64,000 bases of DNA from Acorus gramineus (Eukaryota; Streptophyta; Magnoliopsida; Acorales; Acoraceae). The notes under the pieces were generated by a model. The model was not told the origin of the DNA and did no database searches. It saw nothing but the letters and a program-made list of their open reading frames with translations. Location of the stretch: positions 186,001-250,000 of the forward strand of contig JAUJYN010000026.1 of the NCBI GenBank assembly GCA_030737835.1, read 5' to 3'. A program made the translations under genes and the position numbers. Of this stretch, positions 1 through 9,682 are shown piece by piece; the stretch's first letter is position 1, and each line of letters begins with the position of its first letter.

Positions 1-893
1 TGGGAAGAGACTATCGGTGGACCAAGGGCGACCATCAGCCTAGTCAGTCCCAATATCCTATGTCACCCATTGAGGGGTGAGGGTGAGGGTGTAGTGGGTT
101 GGCGATGTAGCGACCCACTGGATTGTTAGTCCCAATATCCTATGTCACCTATTGAGGGGTGAGGGTGAGGGTGTATGATTGTGTATGGATGATTATTAGT
201 CCCAATATCCTATGTCACCTATTGAGGGGTGAGGGTGAGGGTGAGGGTGTGTGGATGTGTATGGATGTTTATCAGGCTAGTCAGTCCCAATATCCTATGT
301 CACCATATTGAGGGGTGAGGGTGAGGGTGTAGTGGGTTGGCGATAGTGACCACCCCCTGGCCTGTATAGCTGTTGCCATTTTGTGGCTTTTAATAATGTG
401 ATTGTGGGTTAATATTCTGGTGGTTAATATAAATTGTGGGGCATGGGTTGTGCTGTTCACTGAGCGTGTGGCTCACCCCTCGCATAATATTTTCTCCAGT
501 GTCATCTGAGTCGGATCTGGAGGAGGAGCTCCCAGAGGGACTTCATCAGCAGCGGAGTAGCGCCACGTCCCGCGCGTATCAGAGGCTATCAGCATCCCTT
601 TTGATTGTATGTATTATATTCCGTGCTTGGGCACGCGTTTGTGTTGTATTTGGATGTCCTTGTATATATTGGCTCTCACATTACAGTTGATTATGTATCG
701 AGTCTGTAATATGTTTTTGGATTATAGATTCAGTCTTTTAGCTTCCGCTATTTGGTGTATATATCATGTCAGCCCTGCTTTGATCTGTGTTGTCATTTTT
801 AGCTGTTGTGTGAGTATGTTATTGAACTCCTATTTACTGATATCATATATACACTTGCCGCGTCCCGGGGTCGGCCGACCCTGGGGCGTGACA
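1..893 (+). mobile_element. L0: 3' portion of a Tekay-type LTR, cut by the window edge
   Basis: The stretch ends in GGGGCGTGACA, the same end as every plus-strand LTR of this group. It is not followed by a primer-binding site, so it is a 3' LTR or a solo LTR. It holds G-rich repeats, a splice-acceptor-like TTTTCTCCAG near 489-499 and an exon-3-like tail. The next base begins CTCAGTGAATAG, which in other copies lies inside the minus-strand LTR, so L0 is inserted in L1. If so, CTCAG should also be found just left of L0, outside the window. Confidence 0.85.
46..335 (+). repeat. Four irregular tandem copies of a G-rich LTR motif
   Basis: The phrase AGTCCCAATATCCTATGTC followed by a GGGG-TGA-GGG-TGA-GGG tract recurs at about 46, 128, 198 and 283 (spacing 82, 70, 85). 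Other LTR copies in the window carry one or two. Several copies have four G runs with short loops, a possible G-quadruplex on the sense strand. Confidence 0.85.
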
Positions 894-3174
894 CTCAGTG
901 AATAGCACAACCCATGCATCACAATTTATATTAACCACAATTTTATTATTAACGCCTCAAAGTGTCGGGAACTGCACAAATCCAGTGGGTCGCTACATCG
1001 CTGACCCACCACACCCTCACCCTCACCCCTCAATAGGTGACATAGGATATTGGGACTTACTAAGCTGTTAATCATCCTTGGTCCACAATTACACAAACCA
1101 GTGGGTCGCTACATCGCCGACCCACCACACCCTCACCCTCACCCCTCAATAGGTGACATAGGATATTGGGACTGACTAGGCTGTTGGTCACCCTTGGTCC
1201 ACCGATAGTTTCTCCTCCACTCCGTAGGCCGCTTGGCCACTCCCACATTCAGCACAGTCCGTCCCAAATCAAGAGGTGCCTACTGATGGGAGCCCTCTCA
1301 CGGGATGGCCTTTCTAACGCTGGGGCAGTCTCTACACGGATCCAACGAAGGGAACAGAACAGCCTATCCATACGCATATGATCCACTCGGATCCGTCGAC
1401 AACACATCTCAACAACTCTAATGTCATGAATTCTTCAGAATTCCTCCAGGGCGCATAACCAAGATGCGGGGAACATATATTAATATTATCGAGAAAAGAA
1501 ACCTTGGGAGGGCACCATGAGGTCCCGATATAGGACATCCCGACAACCAAACAAGGAACACGGAGTACCCTAGCCCCGGTCTCAATGTTGACCTCGCAAG
1601 GCCCCTTAATATTCCCTAAGGCATGCTAAAAATATCATAAGTTGCATTTAATTTAATAAATTAAACTAATAGGATGCATGCATAGGTCGAGGCTTTCCTA
1701 GAATGATAACAAGGTGTCAGGATGCATGGCTCTTACACATATCCTAAGGGTGCAAGTCCCTAACATACAAGGTCTAGGGTGGCATGCATACTACATAACA
1801 ATCATGCTTGCACATATTTACAAGTCAATATAAAACTATGGTGCCCCAGGGGAGGACGGTATACGCCCAAGTGCATATAACGCCTCCCTACTGGGTTGGG
1901 TTGTCCCACTCACCAATACCCGGGTCGTCGCGTGACCGTCCGTCAAGATCTGCAAGACAGGTATTTAACACGGTGAGTAAAATACACAAATACATACAAA
2001 AATACACTAAAATACCCAACACTCGGACAAACGTACATACGGCCCGTACGTACGCGAGTCCGAGCACCCCGACACACTCCCGAACCCCCGGGCAGCCATA
2101 CGCACAGCCACCAGCGCGCACGCACCCGCGCGCGACTGCGCGCCCGACTGCGCCCGCCTGCGCGCCCGACTGCGCCCGCCTGCGCGCGCGCGCGCGCAGA
2201 CCGCGCCAAGCGCGCGCCCAAGCCCTCCTAACCTCATTTTAACCCCTCCCAACCTCTCACACACCCCTAAACACCTCTACCTAGCATGCATGACTTTCCC
2301 ACAACTCCCCTTAAGCCAAGAAAGCCAAGAAAAAGGAGGGGAGGAGCTCACCTTGGGAGGGAAAAGAAAGGGAGAGGTTTGGGGGCCCTTTCCGCACCTT
2401 AACGTTGCCACCAAAAACAACCACCACCACCTCCACTCAGCCTCCTCAGCCTCCTCATGGCAGCAAAACAGGGGGGGGGGGGGAGAACATGTAAAAAGGG
2501 AGCTTGATATAGAGGGGAGAACAACAAACAACACACAAACACAAAGATCCACCACCACTAGCACCTCCACCTTCTCTTCTCATTGAATCATTTTATCAAA
2601 CACCTAGGGGGAGGGGTTTGAAAAGAGAGGAGAGACCAGAAGAGGCTGCTCGTGGAAGTGAGAGGGAGAGAGAGAGAGAGAGAGCCTTTTTAGCACACAA
2701 ATATCTAAAGGGGAAAAGACCTAGTCGCCCTTCGACTAGAAATTCTGCGCAAGCTTCATTGGAACAGCCATAACTTCCTCGATACAGCTCCGAATTGCTT
2801 GGTTCCAAGACCGATGGAAAGCTAAGAAGATTATCTACAACTTTCATGCCTGTGCCATGATCAGATAATCCCTCTAGCTAATCCGAAATTAGAGCTAAAC
2901 ATCGAGCAGGGCTGCTGCCAGAATTCCATCCCCGGGGTATACTTGGAAAAATACCCATAACTTTTACTACAAGAATCCAGTTGATCTAATTCCACTTCTG
3001 TGTGGAAGCTAACTCAAAACTAGACATCTCATAATAAAATCATAATTAAACCTATTCATCTTGGATTTTTACAAAATCAAATCCAAATACCAAATCAGGA
3101 ATACATAACTTAGGAAAAAAAAATTATGTACCCAAATCTTCAAACAGAGCGCTCCAAATGACACAGACACAACA
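894..3174 (-). mobile_element. L1: Tekay-type LTR fragment (minus), interrupted by L0
   Basis: On the minus strand it begins TGTTGTGTCTGTGTCATTTGG, the second promoter type seen in this group (shared with L4 and L6), and runs to the exon-3 region where L0 interrupts it. It contains a poly-C leader tract (G run 2471-2483 on +), a donor near 2351, a GC-rich intron (about 2100-2230), the 36-nt micro-exon, a dispersed block at 1490-1612 and a GAATTC hairpin at 1428-1443. No internal region follows, so it is a solo LTR or a remnant. Confidence 0.82.
1914..1949 (-). other. Conserved 36-nt exon-like block in L1
   Basis: On the minus strand it follows CCTGTCTTGCAG and precedes GTGAGTGGG. It starts ATCTTGACGG and ends CCCGGGTATTG. 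It is identical to the block in L3. Confidence 0.6.
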
Positions 3175-3612
3175 TTACCGATACGCTATCGAATTCTCGT
3201 GAATTCCCATAAAGAGGGATGCTGGAAGATTAACTATATTCACAACAGAATAATGTCCTAGCATGACCCCAAAGGCGGGTCCTACACACACCTATAACTA
3301 ATAGGCAAAGTTTAGTATTCAAGTATTTAGTTTTAACATGCCATAATATATCAAAGCTAAGTATGAAACTATACAAACTTAATGATAAATAGCATACCAC
3401 ATATTTAAAACTAATCATGGAGCAAATTCGATACATGAACCACCTATGGCATACCATATTCTATGATACTAGATACATAAGATACAATATCATGCTAGCA
3501 ATAGTTGTATAAAAATACGGTTATTTATGCGTGTATTATGGTGTACAAACAAGTAATGGGTGTGATATAAGTTATCCACGCAAAATACAATTTATTAAAT
3601 ATATATATTCTA
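3175..3612. other. Unassigned spacer next to L1
   Basis: No coding region is recognisable. GAATTC-TCGT-GAATTC at 3191-3206 resembles the hairpin in the Tekay LTR introns, so part of this may be old LTR sequence into which L1 inserted. Confidence 0.4.
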
Positions 3613-4140
3613 GTAAAAAAGGAAAAAAATGCGATTTGGCTATTACTTTCTTCACTAATCATCAATGACAATGGATATAGGCCATCACTAAAAGGTCACT
3701 GGCCTATTTCAATCAATGACAATGGATATAGTTCATCGCTAATTTTGCATTATCAACGGCCTAAAGCCGTCGCAAAAATGCTAAAGGCCATCGTGAATAC
3801 CCAATAGCGACGGATATAGGCCGTCATTAAAAATCAAATTTCTTGTCCTAATTCTAACATGTCTTAGTTCTACCAATCCTGAAACAAAATAGCCTACATC
3901 ATAACATGTCCTAATTCTAGCAATTTAAACAAAATTACAAGAAGTCGACACATTTTGTTTTTCCAAAAAAAAAAAAAAAGGAGTGACGACTCAATGGGAC
4001 GTCTAGAACCTATCCAACGGCTCACAAGTGGGCCGTCCAGACACTGCCCGATGGTCCTCAAGGGGGGTATCCACTACACAAACCGACGGCCCACCATAAC
4101 AAACCTCACGGCTCATAAGGGAGCCGTCCGAAAGACTTTT
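3613..4140. repeat. CACTA-like subterminal repeat cluster
   Basis: Motifs of the form GACAATGGATATAGGCC-ATCACTAA recur near 3664, 3712 and 3806, with inverted forms such as ACGGCCTAAAGCCGTCGC between them. A second group of inverted ACGGCTC/GGGCCGT motifs lies at 4015-4130. Dense short repeats in both orientations around GACGGC cores are typical of CACTA transposon ends. I do not see both termini or a transposase, so this is a fragment or a non-autonomous copy. Confidence 0.45.
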
Positions 4141-5783
4141 TTTTAAAAAAAATTATTGCATGCTCTATCTCGTAATCGTACATAATATATTTTTGAAAAT
4201 ACCTGTAAAATAGATTTAAATCATGTCTAAACAAATCAAAATCAATAGTTTAAATCGGTTGATGAAACTCTACACAAGAAAACGATATCTTTGATGAAAA
4301 TATTAGGATCCTAAAAAATTTAACACGAAAACATAGATCCAATCATATTATAAAAAAAACTCATATATAAGTCATGTAAAAGGATGCAAAAGAGCGAGGA
4401 AAATAGATCAAATATCAATCATATAGGAGAAGAACCAATCAAAAGCCCTATATTTATCAAAATGCATATAGATCTTATAAAACTCTAGTTTAAATCGTAA
4501 GAAAAACTCCATAAATTTGATGTTAATCCAAAAGCATAGTTAAATTAGTAATACATAATTATAAACCATAAAATATAGGTAAATAAATCCTAGATCTAAA
4601 GAGACAATGACAAACTCCATGAAAATCTTAACTTTTCAAAACCCAAGATTCAAAAAAATAAACCATGAATCTTAATCATATGTTTATCATTGAAAAATAC
4701 ATTAAGATTAGGAGAGAAAACATACCAACACATCCTTCTTTGGATTCCCCCACTCGGCCACCACAAGAAGAAATAGGAAGAAGAAAAGAAAGAGAGAGGC
4801 TTTAGGGTTTGGATAGGAGAAAGAGAGAAGAAAATGTCACTTAAATAATATCTCACGTGAGGGACATAAAATCAATCAAATCTATAACATATTTATCACT
4901 TATTAACACATTCACCGTTTCCAAAACTGAGATATTTGAATTTAAAATTGCTTCCAAGTCGATTGCACACATCGAAGCTGTCACAAAACCGACGACTCAC
5001 CTTAGAGCCTTCAGAAAATCCGATGACCCTTCCCTGGGCCATCTTATCACTTTTCATTTGCCCAACCTCCTAACACAGTTTGACCCATAACTTAACCGAT
5101 ATACATCCGATTCGTGATCTGAAAGATGCATTAGAAAGTTGACAGAACAGGGATTCTAAACATATGAAGATATCAAAATTTAGAATATTACACCACCATT
5201 GAAAACAATTTAATTATGACCTAAAACTACAGTCGCTATAGTTGATTTGTAAAAGTCTATAAAAGTCAATAAAAGTCAACTTCATCTGTGAAAGTCTGCA
5301 AAAGTCTGTGAAAGTTTATAAAAATCTATCACTTAAATAATGTCCATAAAATTCTATCAATATCCGAATCGACTATCATTTCCCTCCTTTAGAAAAGAGT
5401 AAAAGTGAGCTCGTTTAAAAACATTCTATAATATATAAACGTTGAATCTCAATCATCCAAAACATTCAAAAACTTGAGATTCTTGACATGAAAAGTTTCA
5501 ATAATCTTCACAAAATCAATAAAAAAATATATTATGTTAACCTTTTTTCTCAATTTTTTTTATTTTTATATTTTTATGTTGAAAATTAAATAAAATTTGA
5601 AAACATATTTTTATGATTTTAATAACATAAAACAAAAACAACCAAAGCTAGAATTAGATGCGCGTGTTCGTGTATTGTTCTATATCATCTTAAAATTAAA
5701 GCCAACGTCCGATATTGCGAATCGTCATTGCCAAAATTGTGAGTAAAATTGGAATGCAAAAAACTGTATCTATTTCCCCTTAA
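4141..5783. other. AT-rich spacer without recognisable genes
   Basis: Only short open frames are present and none resembles a known protein. A short tandem run of AAAGTCTATAAAAGTC-like units lies at about 5250-5325. Confidence 0.6.
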
Positions 5784-5790
5784 TAAGTAA

Positions 5791-6813
5791 TGGGTTAAAG
5801 ATATTTAAATCCCTATAAACATAGAAAAATCCATATAAGTCTTTATTAAAATTGGGACAGATGTACGAGTCCGTGAAAACTAAAAAAACCCAATTATCAT
5901 CCCTGAATTAAATTTCCATCCAAACTTAATGGAATATTCTCAGAATATTCTATCACATATAATTGTGTAGACATTGAAGTCCATGCAAAAGATAAATTAG
6001 TCCCTGCAAAGATAAAATTGCCCCTGAAAGACTTTTACATTAAATTGTGTAAACATTGCAGTCCCTATAAACAATCATAAAGACAAATTAGTCCCTGTAA
6101 AAGACAAAATTGTCCCTGAAATATTTTTATATTTAATTAAATAAACATTACAGTCCTTATAAATAATCGTAAAGACAAAATGATCCCTGTAAAAAACAAA
6201 AATGCCCCTAAAGAATACATTCTACCGGTTAAAATATTATTTTTACATCCAAATTGTAATCTTCAGGTGGAGTGTGATTGATATAATAGAAGATGATAAA
6301 ATAAATAAAAAAATTATATTATTTGTCTTTATGATTGTTTATAAAGTCTACAATGTCTACACAATTAAATGTAAATATTCTTCAGGGGTATTTTTATCTT
6401 TTACAGGGACCAATTTGTCTTTAAGATTGTTTATAAATACTGTAATGTCTATTCAATTAAATGTAAAAGTCTTTTCGGAGAAATTTTGTCTTTTGCGGGG
6501 ACTAATTTGTCTTTATGATTATTTATAGGGACTGCAATGTGTACACAATTTAATGTAAAAGTCTTTTAAGGACAATTTTATCTTTTGCAGAGACTAATTT
6601 GTCTTTATGACTGTTTATAAGGACTTCAATGTCTACACAATTATATGTGATGGAATATTCTGGGAATATTCCATTAAGTTTAGATGAAAATTTAACTCAG
6701 GAATGATAATTGGGTTTTTTAGAGTTTTCAGGAACTCGTACGTCTGTCCTAATTTTAATAGGTACTTATATGGGTTTTCTCATGTTTGTAGAGACTTAGA
6801 TGTCTTTAACCCA
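5791..6813. mobile_element. Foldback / MITE-like element with about 0.4-kb inverted arms
   Basis: The left end TGGGTTAAAGATATTTAA is mirrored at the right end by TTAGATGTCTTTAACCCA, and inverted similarity continues about 420 bp into each arm (to about 6220 on the left, resuming about 6376 on the right). The element is flanked by the 7-bp direct repeat TAAGTAA (5784-5790 and 6814-6820). Each arm is built of about 92-bp tandem units with the core GACAAATTAGTCCCTG or its complement. The centre (about 6220-6330) is unpaired AT-rich DNA. There is no transposase. The superfamily is unclear, because 7 bp is not the usual duplication for hAT (8) or Mutator (9-11). Confidence 0.72.
6333..6655 (+). 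repeat. 92-bp tandem units in the right arm of the foldback element
   Basis: Units starting GATTGTTTATAA or close variants begin at 6333, 6425, 6517 and 6609, an exact 92-bp period. The last merges into the terminal part of the arm. The left arm has matching reverse-oriented units near 5994, 6085 and 6178. Confidence 0.85.
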
Positions 6814-6892
6814 TAAGTAATATATAATAAAGAAGTACATGAAACGCTACAGTGCGCGACATAAACCAAAGATCAAAACTACTATCAAAAGA

Positions 6893-6896
<4 letters not shown>

Positions 6897-6953
<57 letters not shown>
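6897..6953. repeat. (TA)n microsatellite
   Basis: An uninterrupted TA dinucleotide run of about 57 bp. Short open frames across it are artefacts. Confidence 0.97.
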
Positions 6954-6957
<4 letters not shown>

Positions 6958-7390
6958 AAAACACTATTGTGAAAAGAGTAAATATAATGCATTAAATATT
7001 ATGTGCTATAATGGTAATATACTCAATCTATTTTGTAGCACTTTTTACAATTTTCTATTCTCTAACAGTCTGTATACTAAATAGGACAATATGCACCCGC
7101 AATGAATACTACACTATTACAGTATCTAAAAATTAAATTTTAATTTTTTTAAAATAAAAAATATATTAGTGTATCTTAATTTATATTTTATTAAATAAAT
7201 ATTTATTTTAAAAATAAAAAAACCGATAAACACAGTGAACAATAACGCAGTCAAGCCTGGACATATCCTTTTACCGTGCACTGCCCTCGTGATTAACGCA
7301 GACAAAATACCTTTTTTTGTCTGTATACATACGCAGGTATATGTTACAAACAACCTCCGCGGTCCAACAAACATGTGTAGGCATCGCCAG

Positions 7391-7448
7391 TACACGTACT
7401 TGACATGCAAGGCCATGCAAGGCCTCCACGAACCACAATAAATAAGCA
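7391..7448 (+). promoter_or_regulatory. Seed-type promoter elements: two RY motifs, ACGT core, TATA-like box
   Basis: Two copies of CATGCA (7404-7409 and 7414-7419) stand 10 bp apart. CATGCA is the RY element bound by B3 factors such as ABI3 and FUS3 in seed protein promoters. A TACACGTACT sequence with an ACGT core (7391-7400) lies just upstream, the usual partner bound by bZIP factors. An AATAAATAAG stretch near 7437 is the best TATA candidate, about 75 bp before the ATG. The grouping fits seed-specific expression; this is inferred from motifs only. Confidence 0.65.
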
Positions 7449-7513
7449 GCTTTACATCTCTTCCAACCACATCCCAGAAACCCCTCTCCCTTTGGGATAT
7501 ACAGTTTTTGAAG

Positions 7514-8044
7514 ATGGCAACTTGCGCTGTCAAGCTGACGGCCTTGGCAATTCTCCTCTTCGTAGTGGTGGTCGTTGAGGGGTCCATAGAAGAGGACAAC
7601 AAAAAACATTGGTCCCCGGAGGATTGCGACAGGGAGTTAGAACACATGCATGAAGCACTGAGCACGGTGTGCCGGCCCTACATCGAGTCCGGTCAAGGTG
7701 GCACGCAAGTGATCACCATGATGAGCAACGACGGAGCCCCTAAGCAATGCTGCCAGCAACTGAAGAAGGTGAGCAAGAAGTGCAGGTGCGAGCTCATCAA
7801 ACACTTGACTGACGAAGTGTTGAGCGAAAGGCGTGGTGAGAGAGGAGGGGAGGAAGGAGAGGAGCAAGAAGAAAGACAGGAAGAACAACAGGGAGAACAA
7901 GAAGAACTAGAACCCCAGGAAGAGCAAGGGCAACAAGTTCAAGAACAGGAGATGGTGGTGAAGAGGGCTGAGAACCTGCCTTCAGAGTGCGGGATGAAAC
8001 CCCGCCAGTGTCAAATCCGCGCGAGTGGTGGCTATTCTGCTTAG
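7514..8044 (+). CDS. 2S albumin-type seed storage protein with a long Glu/Gln-rich loop
   Basis: The 176-residue protein has a signal peptide (hydrophobic residues 8-21, likely cut near 23-24) and the full eight-cysteine 2S albumin pattern: C38, C53, C79-C80, C90-x-C92, C159 and C166. The nine residues between CC and CxC match the family. These proteins are made in the secretory pathway, stored in protein vacuoles and used as nitrogen and sulphur reserve at germination. The hypervariable loop between C92 and C159 is 66 residues and almost entirely Glu, Gln, Gly and Arg; napin-like relatives have about 40. It is a single uninterrupted exon, as usual for the family. I chose ATG 7514 because the leader starts there; six bases earlier is only a TTG. 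Two RY boxes upstream support seed expression. It is the only convincing host gene in the window. Confidence 0.92.
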   Translation: MATCAVKLTALAILLFVVVVVEGSIEEDNKKHWSPEDCDRELEHMHEALSTVCRPYIESGQGGTQVITMMSNDGAPKQCCQQLKKVSKKCRCELIKHLTDEVLSERRGERGGEEGEEQEERQEEQQGEQEELEPQEEQGQQVQEQEMVVKRAENLPSECGMKPRQCQIRASGGYSA

Positions 8045-9171
8045 ATTGTACCACTAAACAACATCGATGGTGGAGAGAGTACTGAGTACGTTAATAATGT
8101 GGTTGGATCCACTAGTTCTGTTTCAATTAATAAGCACATGATCATGTGTGTAGGATTTCTAAGTAATTATATCCCCTGATCTGTACTTCGTGTGGTTGGG
8201 GCACGTTCTTATTCCCTCCCTCTGATGCGTAAAATATTTGCGTACGAAAAGCAATGAACGATTAAAATGAAACCAAACCAAGATTTTCTCCATTGGAAAA
8301 TATTTTGTTTTTGGTAAAATAATTTATTGTAAAAATAGTGAATGCTTTCATATGAAAAACAATTACCAAATGAAATGATGAGAAAAGGTTGGGGACCATC
8401 GTGGGTTTGCTGAGATTACAAAATGACATAAACCTTCAATGAAACATTTACATTTTAGGTATACTAGTTATATACACGTGCTATATACACGTGGTACAAT
8501 ATTGTGTATTATATGTAAAATTAAAAAAATAAAACTGTGTAAAAATTTAATAATTATTAAACAATAGATGCATGTTCTATATATTTTTAACAAGTATGTA
8601 TATATAATAAGTATAATAAATATTTTTTAAAATAATTACAACATAAAAAAGAATAAATACATTGAAATGGTTGATTTTATTCTTAAAAGATCTAATTTAG
8701 ACCTATAATTGACGATCCATTAAAAATAAAATTTAAAATTTATCTTTGTAAAATAAAATAAATAACATTGTCAAGTAGTCAAGTTGTCATGGTATAGAGA
8801 AGAAGAATATTTAAAATAATTATTAATGAATATGACAAAATAACTTTTCATAAAATAATAAATTTCATAAAGCAACAAAAATAAATTTTATAATCTATCA
8901 TGGCCAAGCGCACGCCGACTCCATGGAGATGGAAAATACCATGCAAAATCAAGATTTTTGGGTTTTTACACTATACATTTTTCAAAACTTAATTGGCCAA
9001 AGAGAAAGATGGCAAAGAGATCATGAAGTTTAATTTAAAGACCGACCAAAGAAAAGATCCGAAGTGAGCGGTAATGGAATAAGAAGTAACGAGTTCAGCA
9101 AGGAGGAGAAAGTATTTTTAAAGACCGATCAAGACATCATCGAACATAAATCTCGGTGGAGACTTCCGGCG
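8045..9171. other. AT-rich 3' flank of the 2S albumin gene and spacer
   Basis: No gene is recognisable. AATAAT/AATAAG-type sequences near 8088 and 8126 could serve as poly(A) signals for the storage gene. Two TATACACGTG repeats, each with a CACGTG G-box core, stand close together near 8471-8495. The last 250 bp may be the 5' leader of the LINE that follows. Confidence 0.5.
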
Positions 9172-9682
9172 ATGGCGGAGCCAGCGTCGGCCCTTCCTCC
9201 GACGGCCGTCACAGGTGTGGTCTCTCCGCCCCCTCCATCTTCACTCTCAATTCCTGCTGTGAAGAAGCTCCCCCCGCCGTGTGGAGGTACTATCGACACT
9301 ATTTTTAATGCATTCAAATTAAAGGCTCATGAATCCCCAAGCATTCTCTTCCCATCACCATCTCCATCTCCTTTACCCCCTCATCCATCCACATCTTTGA
9401 CCCCCCCATCACCAATCCAGTCTATAACCCCTGTTTCCCAACCCCCTTCCAATCCCTTGTTGCCCACAAATCCCTCACCAGCTGTAAACAATCAAACTGT
9501 TTACTCATCCCCTTCGGCATCATTTCTGCCACTTCCAACCAAGGGGACTCTAGCTCATGGTCCAGCTCCTCAAAAGTCCTCTCGGAAGCCAATTTATGTC
9601 CCTTCCCCCTCCTCTGCTCAGCACATTAAGAACTGGGGCTTTCTGTTTAAAAAAGGTCCCCCCACTCCCTCTTCCTCGGATG
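9172..9682 (+). pseudogene. LINE (L1-type) ORF1, N-terminal fragment
   Basis: From ATG 9172 (ATGGCGGAG) an open frame of about 170 codons encodes a Pro/Ser-rich domain and then the phrase HIKNWGFLFKKG, which resembles the W..LFK motif near the start of plant L1 ORF1 proteins. LINE ORF1 is the RNA-binding protein of the retrotransposition particle. The frame is cut at 9682, where the N1 LTR begins. No zinc knuckle or ORF2 remains here. The LINE assignment rests on general character and one short motif, so it is moderate; a Pro-rich host exon is the alternative. Confidence 0.45.

Noticed and set aside
46..335. Repeat-spacer pattern resembling a CRISPR array or telomeric repeat
   Set aside because: This is plant LTR sequence; the units are irregular and recur singly in other LTRs, and the GGGTGA tract is not the plant telomere repeat.
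4650..5090. Short open frames in the AT-rich spacer
   Set aside because: They have no recognisable motifs and no promoter context, and their composition matches the surrounding spacer.
6839..7084. A short open frame across the TA microsatellite
   Set aside because: It encodes Tyr-Ile repeats from the (TA)n run and has no other support.
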